From the NCBI GenBank assembly GCA_009733575.1, contig ML769561.1, forward strand, positions 1 to 64,000: DNA of 64,000 nt, in the 5' to 3' direction. The notes below the pieces were generated by a model. It did no database searches and was not told the origin of the DNA. It was given only the letters and a program-made list of their open reading frames with translations. This document shows positions 1-10,541 of this stretch, piece after piece. The DNA is from Gymnopus androsaceus JB14. Its lineage: Eukaryota > Basidiomycota > Agaricomycetes > Agaricales > Omphalotaceae. The first letter of the stretch is position 1. Every line of letters starts with the position of its first letter. The translations under genes were made by a program, and so were the position numbers.

Positions 1-1131
1 GAATTCCCCCGACTCGTCATCCTTCTGCGGCTTTGCCGTTAGAATTAGGGCTTCGTTTGAATGGGCCTGGCTAAGTTGGCTCTCCTCCAAAAGACAGACA
101 CGGTCGTAAACAGCGGGAGCGTTGGGGTACGACGGAACCGATTGCTCAACAGTCACGAATTCATCAAAAGGTACCGATGAGTTGAATTGTTTTCGGTAGA
201 CAGCAATCTCCTAAGTGTTAAAAAATCAGTACGTGATACATTCAGTACAGGTAAACCATACCTCTGGCGACCAATCCGACCACCGTCTTTTAGCCTCCGA
301 CTGGTTTACTTTGGCCACAACAAATGCTGGCAAAGGATCTTCTCCTCCCAATAGGATATACCATTTCGCCTTGAGCTGTGACACCGTGAAGTCGGTCTGC
401 TGAACATTCAATAAGCAACTTTTGCATGCGCGGTAACGCGAAGTTTATGAATTATATCAAGATCCTCAAGAGATAATTTCGACAATGGGTCCTTGTCCTT
501 TTCCAGGCACTCATTGTAAGACTCTTCAAAGGCATCGCAGTGCTCTGTTGAACATTAGAAAAAAAAAGTGATCATGAAATGCAAGGATGTACGGACCTTT
601 CGTGACGATCAAGATTCCTCCAAACTGCCGAGTATGGAATATGTCCTTCAATTCTGTCCACCCGTTCACTCTCTCCATTGTTGAGGACATCCGGAAAGCC
701 CTAGTCTTTGCGTCTGCCATCTCACCCTTAGAGACCGCATACGCTCGGAGAAAGATTTCCTGCACTCCTGCCATTGGCAAGGTCATGAATTCCATGAGCA
801 TTTGTTTAACGCTCAATTCAGCTGCTAAAGGTGCCAGAGGTCCAAAGGTCGCGATCGAACGTCGCCATCTCAGATACTTGAGGTCAAATTTCGGGTCGTA
901 GACCAAGATGTTGATTGTAACTTTCTCGTTTGGTGCCGGGAGCTGTGGAGGCGGCATCGACCCGGACTCTTTCCGTTTTCGCGACGACCTCTTGGGACGG
1001 GGAGCGGGGGGATTAGCGGAGTTAGTTTGAATGGATGTGGGAAGAGAGGAGGTTGGCAGATTGTGAGTGAATGGACTGTCCGCGGTGTCAGAGCTGCCAG
1101 TGCTTGCCTTTTTAAAGGGCGGGAAATTCAT
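1..1131 (-). CDS. Hypothetical multi-exon gene, 3' end beyond the window
   Basis: I do not recognise this protein. The first exon starts at the ATG at 1131 (MNFPPFKKAS) and opens with a low-complexity Ser/Thr/Pro stretch and a basic patch (PRPKRSSRKRKES, a possible nuclear localisation signal). A well-formed region follows, including DLKYLRWRRSIATFGPL and ELSVKQMLMEFMTLPM. Short introns near 545-597, 405-450 and 190-240 have GT and AG ends, and joining the exons keeps one frame (for example TDFTVSQLKAKWYILLGG, then EIAVYRKQFNSS). The frame is still open at base 1, so the C terminus is missing. Upstream in-frame codons exist but read through low-complexity DNA, so I prefer the 1131 start. Function unknown. 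Confidence 0.55.
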
Positions 1132-1721
1132 GGCAGCAGCAATGCGCACAATGGAGCAGGTAAACAATATATCAGGAGGCAAAAGAACAATACGAAGGCG
1201 AAGATCAGTGCCCTGTGCAAAATGTGAGACCCGGGTAAAATAAATGACATGGTAACATACAAGATGTTGAACATCTTGTATGTTACAATTGCTGAGAAAC
1301 AACATACCGGTAAATTTACAAAGAAAAAAAAAAGGATGGAGGAGCCTGGGGGGACAGCAGTGGAAGTGGAAGTATGTACAAGTGCTGGTAGAAACGAGGT
1401 GAGGGAAGGCTGTGCATGGGTCAATCGGGCCAATCGGGCCAAAAGTACCTCCGCTGTTTTTCACCTCACCTCACCTCCGTTTCAAACCACAACGTTGTGG
1501 AAATTTGCAAGGCCTTGTATTTCGACCTTGTCAAACCAACAACGTGTGCAAATGCAAGGTGTTCAACACTTTATATTTCGACCTCATATATTTAACAATG
1601 CTACGCTACTCGATAAAAGTACACTACGCGCCTTGACGCTGCACTACCCAAGCCAATAGAATCGATACCATCCTATTTTAAAATGAGTCAAGTACTCGAA
1701 GAAGGAACTAGCTTCAGTAGC
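1132..1721. other. Intergenic region with a perfect hairpin
   Basis: This lies between the 5' end of the hypothetical gene and the 3' end of the WD40 gene; both are on the minus strand. It contains the 35-base hairpin at 1252-1286, a short direct repeat (GGGCCAATC twice near 1428-1440) and CT-rich DNA near 1460-1490. It probably holds the promoter of the left-hand gene. I see no credible coding region. Confidence 0.5.
1252..1286. repeat. Perfect 17-bp inverted repeat, 1-base spacer
   Basis: The arm at 1252-1268 (GTAACATACAAGATGTT) is followed by a single G and then its exact reverse complement at 1270-1286. It sits 120 bp upstream of the chosen ATG of the minus-strand gene. It could be a cruciform, an RNA hairpin or a MITE footprint; I cannot tell which. 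Confidence 0.85.
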
Positions 1722-3112
1722 TCACCCGTTCTGGATGATGAAGCCCACAGTCGCCGCAATCATGACCAGTTGCATGAAGAAAGAAAGGTACCTGCGACGA
1801 GATTCGCTCTCCATATTGGCTCGTCGACCCAGACGCTTTCTCCAAACAACGATGTCGGTGCCTTCCTCCGTGTCCTTGGAATTTGCTGCGACGATGGATG
1901 ACTGGCCTTCGATGCTGGTCGCCTGCAGATGCTTTAGACCTGATTATTCAGAATGGAGACTGCACTTACCAGGACCGTCTGGACCCATTCGTTCCTCCCC
2001 TCAGTAAGCTCATCAACGGCCTCCCCGCTTCGCCTATCGAAGACATAGACAACACCATGGTCGCTTCCGCTGATGATGAGTTTACAATCTTCCCCGAAAC
2101 AGATTTGTCTGGGTCTCCATGTCTTGTGCACCTTGACTGGGAATGTCCGGAGTCGAGTACAGTCCATCCTATACAGACCAACTCCCTGAGCAGGATCATC
2201 AATCGCAAACACGCCCTTTCCTGCATCCAAAACTAGCGTTTCCGCTGTTTAGATGTCAGTTACTGTTGACAAGAAAAGTAGACCTGGACATACATGGGGC
2301 CTCCAACGGCCATCGGTTGACCTTCTATCCGTCCAAGCTCATGGCTCAGAAAAACACTAAATGACCTGTTCAGTTCCTTTGAATTATCTGAGCAATCTGT
2401 AGTGCTTACACGGCGCCATCATAGAGTCCAAATACAATCACTTTGCGATCGTTGGCCTTCGAGCCAAAGGCTACTGATTTCGGGACAATATTATCGAGTG
2501 TAACGGAGAACAGGGGGCTGAGATTCATCAATGGGTCCAGTCCATAAAGCTGAACTACTGCATTCCGATTGCAGACCACCAATCTCCCGCCGTCAGCATC
2601 AAAGTCAATTCCCGTAATCTCACTGGATTGTGCCATATTGAGCACAAATCTTTCCTCGAACTCCTTCAAAGTTAGTAAGTTTAAAACTTCATTCATTGTG
2701 CACGAAGCTTACTTCAGTCTCTGTTCTTCCAGCAGATCTTTGTTTCCAACAGACCAATGCCCCCGACTGGGTTCCATAGAAAAGGGCCTCATCAGGATCG
2801 TCTGTGCGACTGATCCAAGTTAATGCTGTAGGTGGCACCTCTGGTGCCTGCCCCAGTTGGACCTTTCAGCTGTCCGTTGGTTTGAAGATTCCAAATCCGT
2901 ACCCCGTCAGCACCTGTATGTTTTTAGTGGGAGATGATAGGCACTAGTGCAATCTCACCTCCGCTGGCAAGGAGTTTTCCGTCATCGGTTGCAGAAAGAC
3001 ACAAAACTGGTCCTTTGTGACCAGAGAGTCTGTTCTTGTACTCAAAAGCACTAGTTTTCGAGACCGGTTTGGATCGAGAAAAGAAAGCGATGGAAGCTGA
3101 GAATGGAAACAT
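1722..3112 (-). CDS. WD40-repeat protein with C-terminal transmembrane segment
   Basis: The start is the ATG at 3112 (MFPFSASIAFFSRSKP). The protein has beta-propeller blades: SGHKGPVLCLSATDDGKLLA in exon 1, a blade with GIDFDADGGRLVVCNRN near 2580-2630, and KLIISGSDHGVVYVFDRRSG near 2020-2090. Several introns of about 48-60 bases have GT...AG borders. The last one (about 1917-1964) leads into a terminal exon ending RRRYLSFFMQLVMIAATVGF, a basic stretch then a hydrophobic segment next to the stop at 1722. That suggests a tail-anchored membrane protein with a cytosolic propeller, comparable in layout to Sec12/PREB-type proteins, although I cannot confirm that family. Only about six blades are visible. 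Function otherwise unassigned. Confidence 0.7.
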
Positions 3113-3175
3113 TGGAGACGGTGGATTGGGAAAATCGCTGGCGGCTTTGCGAGTTATAACTCATGCTCCCTTATT

Positions 3176-3262
3176 GTCGAAATGTGAATACGCGTAAATT
3201 ATTGTCAGAACGCGAATACGCGTGAATTATCATCAAAACGCGAATGCGCATGAATACGCCAT
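3176..3262. repeat. Three tandem ~28-bp units
   Basis: Three adjacent imperfect units of about 28 bases share the core ACGCGAATACGCG followed by TGAATTAT; the first and third are more diverged. The core is close to palindromic. The array lies about 65 bp upstream of the WD40 start and about 200 bp upstream of the next plus-strand gene, so it is in a divergent intergenic region and could be a protein-binding array. Confidence 0.6.
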
Positions 3263-3464
3263 GAACAATAGTCGTACTATTGCTCACGATTATCAGTAAT
3301 CTATTGTTCGTTCAGGTGCGGTTTTTTGTATTATTCTGACAGCGTGTATTATTCTGACAGTTTTTTTGTTCATAGATTGATTCGCAACCTTTGTGATTTC
3401 ACGACCTTTTGTGTTATCCAAGGATATAACCATTTGATTCCACAAAGTACCCGGAACGTTCACC

Positions 3465-4178
3465 ATGATCACTTCGAGGCCTATTCCTCACCTAGCTGAA
3501 CAAACTCCTCCGCCTCCCCCCATGTTCATGTTGCTAGCTCATAGCGACATTCCTCAACCTCGACTCGCTCCTCTTCTTGTTCATTCGGATCTCCGAGCTC
3601 ATCGTCAGGCTCCCAGCACTCGACCTCACCCGTACCGACGCTCTTCCGACATGCGTAGCATGTCTCCTCTATCCTCAATTGCTGATTCAACCACCGACGA
3701 CGATACTCCCAACAGTGGGGTTACTATTCGTAAAGGGACAATAGCAAGGCCAAGGGCCGCTGGTCGCTTCTCGCTTGACGAGTTGAAGAGATCCCTTGGC
3801 TGGTCGACCAACGATTTCGATGAAATTCGCGTACGTTTTTCGACTTTTACTTTTTTGGATGTGAGCTGCTAATGAATTGATTGTGTACAGAACTATCTTA
3901 AGGACCTTTCGGACCAGCATCTTAAGCCCGCTTCTTACCAGAACCAGAGCGAAAGTGCTCTCAAGACTGTTAGGGACTTGGTACGGAGTCATAAATATAA
4001 TTGAATATTTCACTGACTCTTTACGCAGATTGTTACCAAGTACCCTCGTCTGAACGACTATGCGAAGGCCTGGCCAGTCAAGTGTCTGCTAATTGGCATT
4101 CTCAAACGAGCCAGTGAAGCAGCAAAGCAGGCTGGTCCGAGCGATTTGACATCTGCCGCCAGACGTCGACGTAGATGA
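3465..4178 (+). CDS. Small three-exon protein, unknown function
   Basis: The exons are 3465-3830, 3891-3980 and 4029-4178, with GT...AG introns of 60 and 48 bases, and the joined frame is clean. The N terminus is Pro/Ser-rich and disordered. The C-terminal part is compact and helical: LDELKRSLGWSTNDFDEIR, then NYLKDLSDQHLKPASYQNQS, then a segment with KYPRLNDYAKAWPVKCLLI. It ends in an Arg-rich tail (SAARRRRR). Similar short proteins are common as lineage-specific families in mushroom genomes, but I cannot name a domain. The start is the first ATG after a long non-coding leader. Confidence 0.65.
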
Positions 4179-5150
4179 AGTGAGTTCTACTCATCTACTG
4201 TCAATCCATTTCCTCAGCTTGTCATTTGCAGTGTCATAATTTGGTGGACAAGGGTCTTTATCACTAGTCTTTTTTTGTGTCTGTTATGTATTTTATTGAA
4301 TTTATACCCGATTTTACCGTTTAAATTCTGCTCCAGCCTAAGAATCCCTTAATACTAGTCCCTTAATACTTAATTTTTTTTGCTTCCTCCCTCGCGTTCA
4401 ACGCGAGTGAGATTTTCTTTGTGCCTATTTTTCCAATCATTTTCCTGTCTGGCTCATTTCAGGTGATCTACATGAGTACTATCATTTCTGTCCCGTCCCT
4501 GTTGCTAAACAGTTTCAAGTTCCCTTGAAGGAGTTTTACGTAGGATGGTACGGGCTAATGCTTCTTCCAGACATTGTTAGACTAACTGTATTGACTAGGC
4601 ATGAACACATCTACAAAAGATGCAACAGCGGCTGATGCACTTGGACAAACTACCTGCCGATCGTCTAACAATGAGCGGGGTAGTTGGTAGCTCTAGGATT
4701 ATGCTCTCGACATTGGGTCTTTTGTCGAATCCCGTGCTTGCCGAAAATGGGACATTTGACATTGTCCCGGTAGAGCATCTTCGTCATGGATGAGGCATCA
4801 CAGATAAATGTTTTTGAGCATATGGTAGCTCACTGTTCCCTCCATTCTTGAACTAGCTCAATTAATACACTACCTCTCATCTAGCGCATTTCCCACAAGT
4901 TTAGGAAGTCCTTACAAAAAGTGTGCTTTTTCGGTGATCCGAAATAATGTTAGGCTTTCCTTTCCATTTCGCTACGTTTAACCACTTCCTAATTTTTTCA
5001 TCTAGTGCCATCCTTTGGACAGGACAAGGCGAAAACATTGCAAAACATCTTTGAGGTAAACAAGGAGATTAGCTACGTTCTTAATATTCAATGTAAGTTT
5101 CGGTTCACTATTTTTTGAGACTTTAGAGTTATAAATCTTGTTTAGAGCGT
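4179..5150. other. Non-coding stretch, no recognisable feature
   Basis: AT-rich DNA without a convincing reading frame. There are a few short direct repeats (CCCTTAATACT near 4347-4370). It may contain decayed coding sequence belonging to the synthetase relic downstream, but I could not support any. Confidence 0.4.
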
Positions 5151-5159
5151 AAGGTGACC

Positions 5160-5800
5160 GTGCTCGTCTCGCTTCGCATATAATCCACCTCCATTCCTCT
5201 GCCGCCCAATCCGTGTTCCGTATCCAGTCAACTGTCGGGTCCGCTTTTCGTTCTCATTTAGAGTCTTCGGGTTTCGTCGAAATACACACCCCGAAACTCC
5301 AAGGAGGAGCTTCAGAAAGTGAGGCTTCTGTTTTCAAACTCAAGTATTTCGGTCGACTGGCATTTCATGCTCAATCGCCGCAGTTGCCCAAACGAATGTC
5401 TATTGCTGCCGATTTCAAACGAGTATATGAGGTTGGGCCAGTGTTCAGAGCTGAGAACAGGTGATGTATTTTCCTATACATTGTGTTTGGCGGTGATCCT
5501 AAATACTCGTTATACAGTAACACGCACAAGCACTTGACCGAGTATACCAGGCTTGGATTTGGAGGTGATGATAAAGAGGGATTATCATGAGGTAGGCGCG
5601 CACTTTTTCTCCTTTCAAATCTTCTAACATGCATCTAGGTCGTGTACACTGTAGACACCACCCTTAAAGCCATCTTTTCCGCCGTCTACTCGTCCCGCCG
5701 CACCAAAATCGAAATCCTCAATTCTCAATTCCCCATCGGAGACCTCGTATGGCTAGAAGAAACCCCCATTATCTCATGGAAAGCAGGGGGAAGTCAAGAG
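5160..5800 (+). pseudogene. Aspartyl-tRNA synthetase fragment (class II core)
   Basis: Translated pieces match the eukaryotic cytosolic AspRS catalytic core in order: FRIQSTVGSAFRSHLESSGF, VEIHTPKLQGGASESEAS, KRMSIAADFKRVYEVGPVFR (class II motif 2 region), then after an intron the expected NTH.HLTEYT segment and the strand before DTTLKAIFSAVYSSRRT. An extra base near 5550 throws the frame into a stop right after HLTEYT, and removing one base restores a normal AspRS reading. The similarity ends near 5790 (LVWLEETPIISW), well before class II motif 3. The N-terminal anticodon-binding domain is absent. It is a relic of a gene whose product charges tRNA-Asp. The next pieces suggest it came from an AspRS-DUF2156 fusion. 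Confidence 0.8.
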
Positions 5801-6275
5801 CGTATTTGACTTGGAAACCATGTTGAGGGGAGAGTTGGTGCAGGATGACAAGGGCGACAGGGATTTTGGGTTCCGATGAGGAGGAATGCTTAGCAGTGCT
5901 GTGCTTAGCAGTGCTGTTGCCGTCTACCGAAGATCTCGGTGAACCAGCTGGGCTTTCCGCATTGTTGGCACCCCTTTTGGGAGGCGCCAGTGCGACGAAA
6001 TACTGTCTATGCGTATCATCTCTCCATGGCTCAACCTCCATTGACCTCACTTGTCCACCCTTCTTCTTCCTTCCCTCGCGCCACTCAGTGATCCTCTCGC
6101 CAATAGCGTGTTTGATAGAGAGAGATATACCAGAGCCAGAATTTGATACAGATGCGTTGGAAGTATTGGCGCCATCATCAACCCAGCCATCCCTCTTTAA
6201 CCACCCTGAAACACTTTGCCTGTACTCGAGGGTGTACTCGTACCACTCGAAGCTCCAGGGATACGGAAAGGTTTT
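5800..6275 (-). pseudogene. DUF2156-like (LPG synthase C-type) fragment, inverted
   Basis: On the minus strand a continuous frame reads WSFEWYEYTLEYRQSVSGWL, ERITEWREGRKKKGGQ, EPWRDDTHRQYFVALAPP, then PVALVILHQLSPQHGFQVKY and ALDFP. The W...R...G, HR.YFVA and ...LDFP pattern resembles the aminoacyl-tRNA transferase fold (DUF2156, GNAT-like) of lysyl-PG synthases and of fungal ErdS. ErdS is known as an AspRS-DUF2156 fusion that puts aspartate on ergosterol. The piece begins within about 10 bases of the end of the AspRS relic but points the other way, as expected after a local inversion. It has no start codon or splice context of its own. Family assignment is from memory of motifs only. Confidence 0.45.
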
Positions 6276-6284
6276 GATGGATGG

Positions 6285-6480
6285 ATTACATTCACGCGGA
6301 TGGATTTATGCTAATGAAATTCATTCGATATGATGCCTTTTCGTTGGAGGATAACGAATGAATTCGAAAAAAGATACTTTGCGGCGGTGTAACGTGCGGG
6401 AGACGAATAACCCACGCGGTGCGGAGCGCTTGTGTGACGGCGGCGCCCTGGTGCCTTTCCCGACTCGAGGAAGAGAAAAT
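6285..6480 (+). pseudogene. Short coding relic, probably same AspRS-DUF2156 gene
   Basis: The plus strand reads MKFIRYDAFSLEDNE, then after a shift of frame FEKRYFAAV, then RAGDE, PTRCGALV and RRRPGAFPDSRK separated by in-frame stops. The coding-like pattern with sparse stops and one frameshift is typical of a decayed exon. Its position beside the inverted DUF2156-like piece suggests it belongs to the same former gene. Alternative: an unrelated relic. Confidence 0.35.
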
Positions 6481-6545
6481 TAGTAAAATTAGTACAAGAA
6501 ACACAGACATATTATACACAATCGTACACATCTAGGCCCAAGGTC

Positions 6546-7980
6546 TCAACCTTGTTCCATGTACCACAAGTCATCCCAATTGTACCTCGAGTCACCCATA
6601 TTCCACTCGCCCTCCCAACCCGTATGTTTTGCACCGTTGTTCACCTCTGGTGTGATTCTGGTTTCGACTGACGGGGCTGTATATCCATACAATGCGCTCG
6701 ACACGGTTATACCGTGACTGGGTTTGAGGATAATGAAGTGTGTGTATGAAGTATCTATGAGTGGAGAATCGAGAAGGGTTAGAACAGAATAAGGCAAGTA
6801 TGTAAAAGGTCGAAACACCTTAACGTCGGACAATACATCCTCAGCTCCAGACTGATTGCCTTCAAGGTCAAGGCCGTAGGGAACGATGCATGTCCTCCCA
6901 AGGTCGGCATTCCCACAGGCCATGGAACCATGGAAAACTCGATACTCCGAAGGGCGTGCATCTCCATGAGAGCTGAGTGGATCGAAGTGCGCTGTTCAAG
7001 TAGACATCAGTTCAAAGCACAGAACAAATTCAAACAACACTCACATCATGGCATCGACAATGGAAGAACCGCAATATGTCGCAAGAGCGGAAACTTCATC
7101 GCAAGTAAATGCATCAGTTTCCCTGGGACATCGTCAGAGTCCATACGCGGCACATCTTTTGCATGTTGCAAGTCCTGCAACTCAAGCTCGTCGGGGATTC
7201 CAATCACGGTCAAGGCCTTTACCGTCTTGCCTGAATTTGCCAGAACCATACTTTCACATAGTGATTTCAGATCTAGCAAACCCGCGATGATGATCTCAAG
7301 ACTGTCCCGTGCAGCGTTGTATTCTGAAGAGAGACGTACACGAAGGTATTCCAGAGGAGCCCATGCCTCGATGACTTTTGTGGCCAAGAAAAAGGGCCCA
7401 TCATAGTGCGTTAGCACAGAAAGTGAGGATGGCAAGATGAGATCCTGTTCTATAGCTGGTAAAGCATCGTAATCGACCTCCGGTACCGGCTCAGGACTCA
7501 GCCCAAGTCTTAAAAAGCGGAGATTTTTCTGTTTGGAAAGAAAATGATAAAGCTCCATGATCCTTTCCTGGCTAGAAAAGGTGATTCCAGTCAAGCGGAA
7601 ATCGCTCAACTGGAATGTAATCTGTTCATGGCGCGCAAATATGGCAGCAGATAATCTCCAAAACTCGCTGGCGGACAAGTAATCGAGATTGGTAAGAAGA
7701 GGCAAGATGTTGGCGAGTCCGATCAACATTTCGCGAGAGATTGAGTGGCTCGGTGGGAATGATATCCCCCGATGAAATGCAAAGTAGAGGGTATTGACGA
7801 AAGGCGCGTAAGTGTCTGGTTTGTATAGGATGGTGTTAATCATCTTTCGGGCTGCGGTGGGGGTGTATAGAACGATACGGGAGTACAGGAATGGTGTGGC
7901 TGCCAACCGAAAGGTCTTTGATACCAGGCAGATAGAAGCGAGATTGGAGAAGAAATAATCAAGGAGGAAAGGGACTCGGA
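6546..7980 (-). CDS. F-box/LRR-like protein, possibly degenerate
   Basis: The N-terminal part reads VPFLLDYFFSNLASICLVSK followed by TFRLAATPFLYSRIVLY, the usual look of a fungal F-box. About 280 residues of leucine-rich sequence follow (LRFLRLGLSPEP, APLEYLRVRLSSEY, DLKSLCESMVLANSG). A further exon (6546 to about 6975, after a GT...AG intron near 6980-7040) encodes ADLGRTCIVPYGLDLEG to WYMEQG. Two problems remain. I cannot find an ATG before the F-box part because an in-frame TAA lies at about 8018. Also, the leucine-rich frame stops (TGA) a few bases before the apparent intron donor. It may have an unseen first exon or be decaying. F-box proteins recruit substrates to SCF ubiquitin ligases. 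Confidence 0.5.
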
Positions 7981-9180
7981 CGCGAGCAGCATCGAGAGGG
8001 TCGGTTTTGGGCCCGGTTGAACCTTATTGGACACTAAAGACAAGTTTCAACAAAGGGAACTTGATAAAAGTCATTATATTCTCGCACCTGGGATATTTTC
8101 AGACATTAATACGCGTTCAAAAGCCAATCTATGACTTGCAAATTTTACGACTTGCAACCTCAGATTCAACCTCAATCGGAGGTGAGCGATGGTGGATGTA
8201 GAAGGTAAGATGAAGATGGAAGTAAGCGGCTATGCCGTGCGTGCATCCAAGTACAAACAAACGCGTATAAACGCGTTCTTCCACATTCTGTGACGGAATG
8301 GCTAGGCTGCGCCGTTCCAAAGCTGGAAGCTGGGGTGGTGAAGCCAGGGACGCTCGTCGACCGTATCTGAAGCGGCGCAAGGCCTGGGAGAAAGCGGTCA
8401 GGAATTTTTTCAGGAATTTTTCAAGAATTGGCGCGAAGATGGATGAATCTACGTCTTCTTCGACGGGTTCTTCGAAGGAAACGCGATTTTCAAACTGGGC
8501 AAAACTACCAATTTATGTCGCCGGATGCCGCAGTGGAATTTCAACTGCCAAACCCAGGCAGAATATGGTTGGAGGCGTTTTGGGCACCGAACGCAATACG
8601 CACCGGTAAATATCAATATCGTCGATAGTATTGGCGACTATACTAACTGCATTTTCTTAGAAGCGCTTCTGCATATCGCTCTAGAGGAGTTTTGCGAACA
8701 ACGTCCCCGGTTTATGTGTAACTGTAAGTCTGCTGATATTTATCTCCCTGTTAGCTAACAAGAGAAACGTCAAATTATTGTAGGCGGAACTGTTCATATT
8801 GAGAAATTCGGATTCAAAGGGTGCCCGTTGCTGGCGTACAAAGAACGAATCCGACCCGTAATCTTACTGATACTTACACGAGTGATTTCTTCGGTTTGGT
8901 TGCAAAGGTCAGTTATCTTGTTGCAATGGACTTGTTGTACTTACTTGTGGCCAGTTTTGGACGTACTTAATATATAGAGAATGTGAGCATCTTTGGAGAG
9001 CAAGTACATTCTATTCTTGAGCTTATGAGTTTTGTGAGTCGTGTACTTGATACTTTGGGGCTTGTTGTGTAGAACTTCTAAATACAGTAGTACTTCTACA
9101 TTATCTTAAGCCTCTGCTACACCTCAGTGTATGCTATTGAGTACGCTACGCTGCCGCTAGGCCGCCGCGCAGATGAAGCT
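7981..9180. other. Low-information region, possible decayed exons
   Basis: Short plausible coding islands occur (AAVEFQLPNPGRIWLEAFW at about 8530-8586, then ALLHIALEEFCEQRPRFMCN after an intron-like gap), but they do not connect into a gene with a start and stop. I see no domain. The rest is AT-rich. Confidence 0.3.
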
Positions 9181-9475
9181 TGTCATTTCAGCATTACCCT
9201 GAAACGGCTGCTGAAATGGAATACTTCGTCCGGCTTGTGAAAGATTCCTTTTCGGGGAGCCTTTCAGCCCAGCCAAAGGTGATTATTTCAGCTTCTGTCC
9301 GAAATCTATTGTTTCGGACCTTGGCTGACATTTACCACTTCAAATGTTCGGAAGGGGTTTATTTCGTTATTTCAATGAAATATTTATTTTCTATACTTGT
9401 CTTAAAAATTACATTTCGCTTATGTATCGAAAGTAACCATTTCACATTATGCTTCAGCATGGCTGAAGCATAATG
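9180..9475. repeat. Segment rich in TTTCAGC/GCTGAAA, ending in a perfect hairpin
   Basis: The motif TTTCAGC or its complement occurs repeatedly (about 9185, 9213, 9263, 9286). The segment ends in a perfect 14-bp hairpin at 9445-9475 (arm CATTATGCTTCAGC, 3-base loop). A second 10-bp inverted pair CATTTCAGCA/TGCTGAAATG lies at the left side. It may be the remains of a small inverted-repeat element with a motif array. Confidence 0.45.
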
Positions 9476-9599
9476 ATTGGCGGTGTGAGAGTCTTTGAAA
9501 AATTGAACTTTTCAAAAAATGAAATTTTTACAAGTTGTTCTTATTCAAGAGGTATAGCTTGCGAGAATCCAGATGATGTACCTGTTTATTGCTCCCCTG

Positions 9600-10060
9600 A
9601 GGCTCTGCTTTACAGCAAAACCATCATTCTTTTTCAGCATTTTTTTGGGATTTATGGGACTGTTTTTTGTTTCGGAAAATAAGCCCCCATAAGGGCCCAA
9701 CAATATGAATCATGTGGCAGTGCACCTAACCCTGCCCTCTGAATATTTCTATTATTTTTCAGTATTCTTTTGGCATTTATGTGACCCCATGATCAACATA
9801 TTTTCATTATTTTGCCCATTTTTGGGGGATTTATGGGACCCTATGATCAACTTTTTTTTTTTGTAAAATAAGCGCCCACCAGTATGAATCATATGCCAGT
9901 GCGAATATTTTTATTATTTTTCAGTATTTTTTCAGCATTTATGGGACCTCATGATCAATATATTTTTGTTATTTTGAGCATTTTATGGGGATTTATGGGA
10001 CCCCATGATCAACATTTTTTTTCACAAAATAAGCACCCAAAAGCACCCACAAGTACCTAA
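9600..10060. repeat. Degenerate direct repeat, ~185-bp unit
   Basis: The sequence TTTATGGGACC(C)CATGATCAA, then a T-run, then AAATAAGC.CCC recurs at about 9650, 9830 and 9990, with GTATGAATCAT and TTATTTTTCAGTATT in between. At least two full units are recognisable. No coding potential. Confidence 0.6.
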
Positions 10061-10084
10061 CTGCTGTTTTTTTTCACATTGATT

Positions 10085-10400
10085 TAATACCAAATATTTG
10101 CCAAATCAATCTATAAAGGATCGTAGGCGCCCAGACAATTGATTTCATTTGGCTATTACCAAATATTTGGTAAATGAACCTTGGAAGGACCATAGGCGCC
10201 TAGGTAATCAATTTTATTTTAATATTTGAGCACAAAGTAGATTTAACAAATATTCGGCAAAATAGTAATGGCTTTTATGGCAATATTATAAAGCAAACAT
10301 ATTTAAGAAATATTTTGTGAAATAATAATCCCGATTTCATTCGTGCAAAAAGCATTTAACAAATATTTGGCAAAAGAACTACACTGCCGCAATGCCAAAA
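10085..10400. repeat. Dispersed AAATATTTGGCAAA motif
   Basis: At least four variants of CCAAATATTTGG or AACAAATATTTGGCAAA occur at about 10091, 10158, 10246 and 10357, with GGACCATAGGCGCC and GGATCGTAGGCGCC twice. This looks like a decayed element with an internal motif array. It resembles the CACCAAATATTTC ends of the element at 17978-18812. Confidence 0.4.
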
Positions 10401-10541
10401 ATCCGGCAGCAGCACCCCGAAGCCATTCCCAATAAGTCTTATAAGTTGTTGTGATCTTTTGCAAAACGGGCTGCGACACTTATCGTGATTTTTTGCATTA
10501 AGCTGGCAGAATCAGCTGTTTGTGGAAAGTTCACAATCCCA

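Noticed and set aside
1249..1659. A 136-codon plus-strand open frame
   Set aside because: It runs through the perfect hairpin, poly-A and CT-rich DNA and lacks any protein-like features.
5845..6333. A 162-codon plus-strand open frame
   Set aside because: It is antisense to the DUF2156-like relic, which has the stronger protein-like pattern; no domain or splice context on the plus strand.
8298..8609. A 103-codon plus-strand frame starting MARLRRSKAG
   Set aside because: Arg-rich start over GC-rich DNA, no continuation through plausible introns, no domain.
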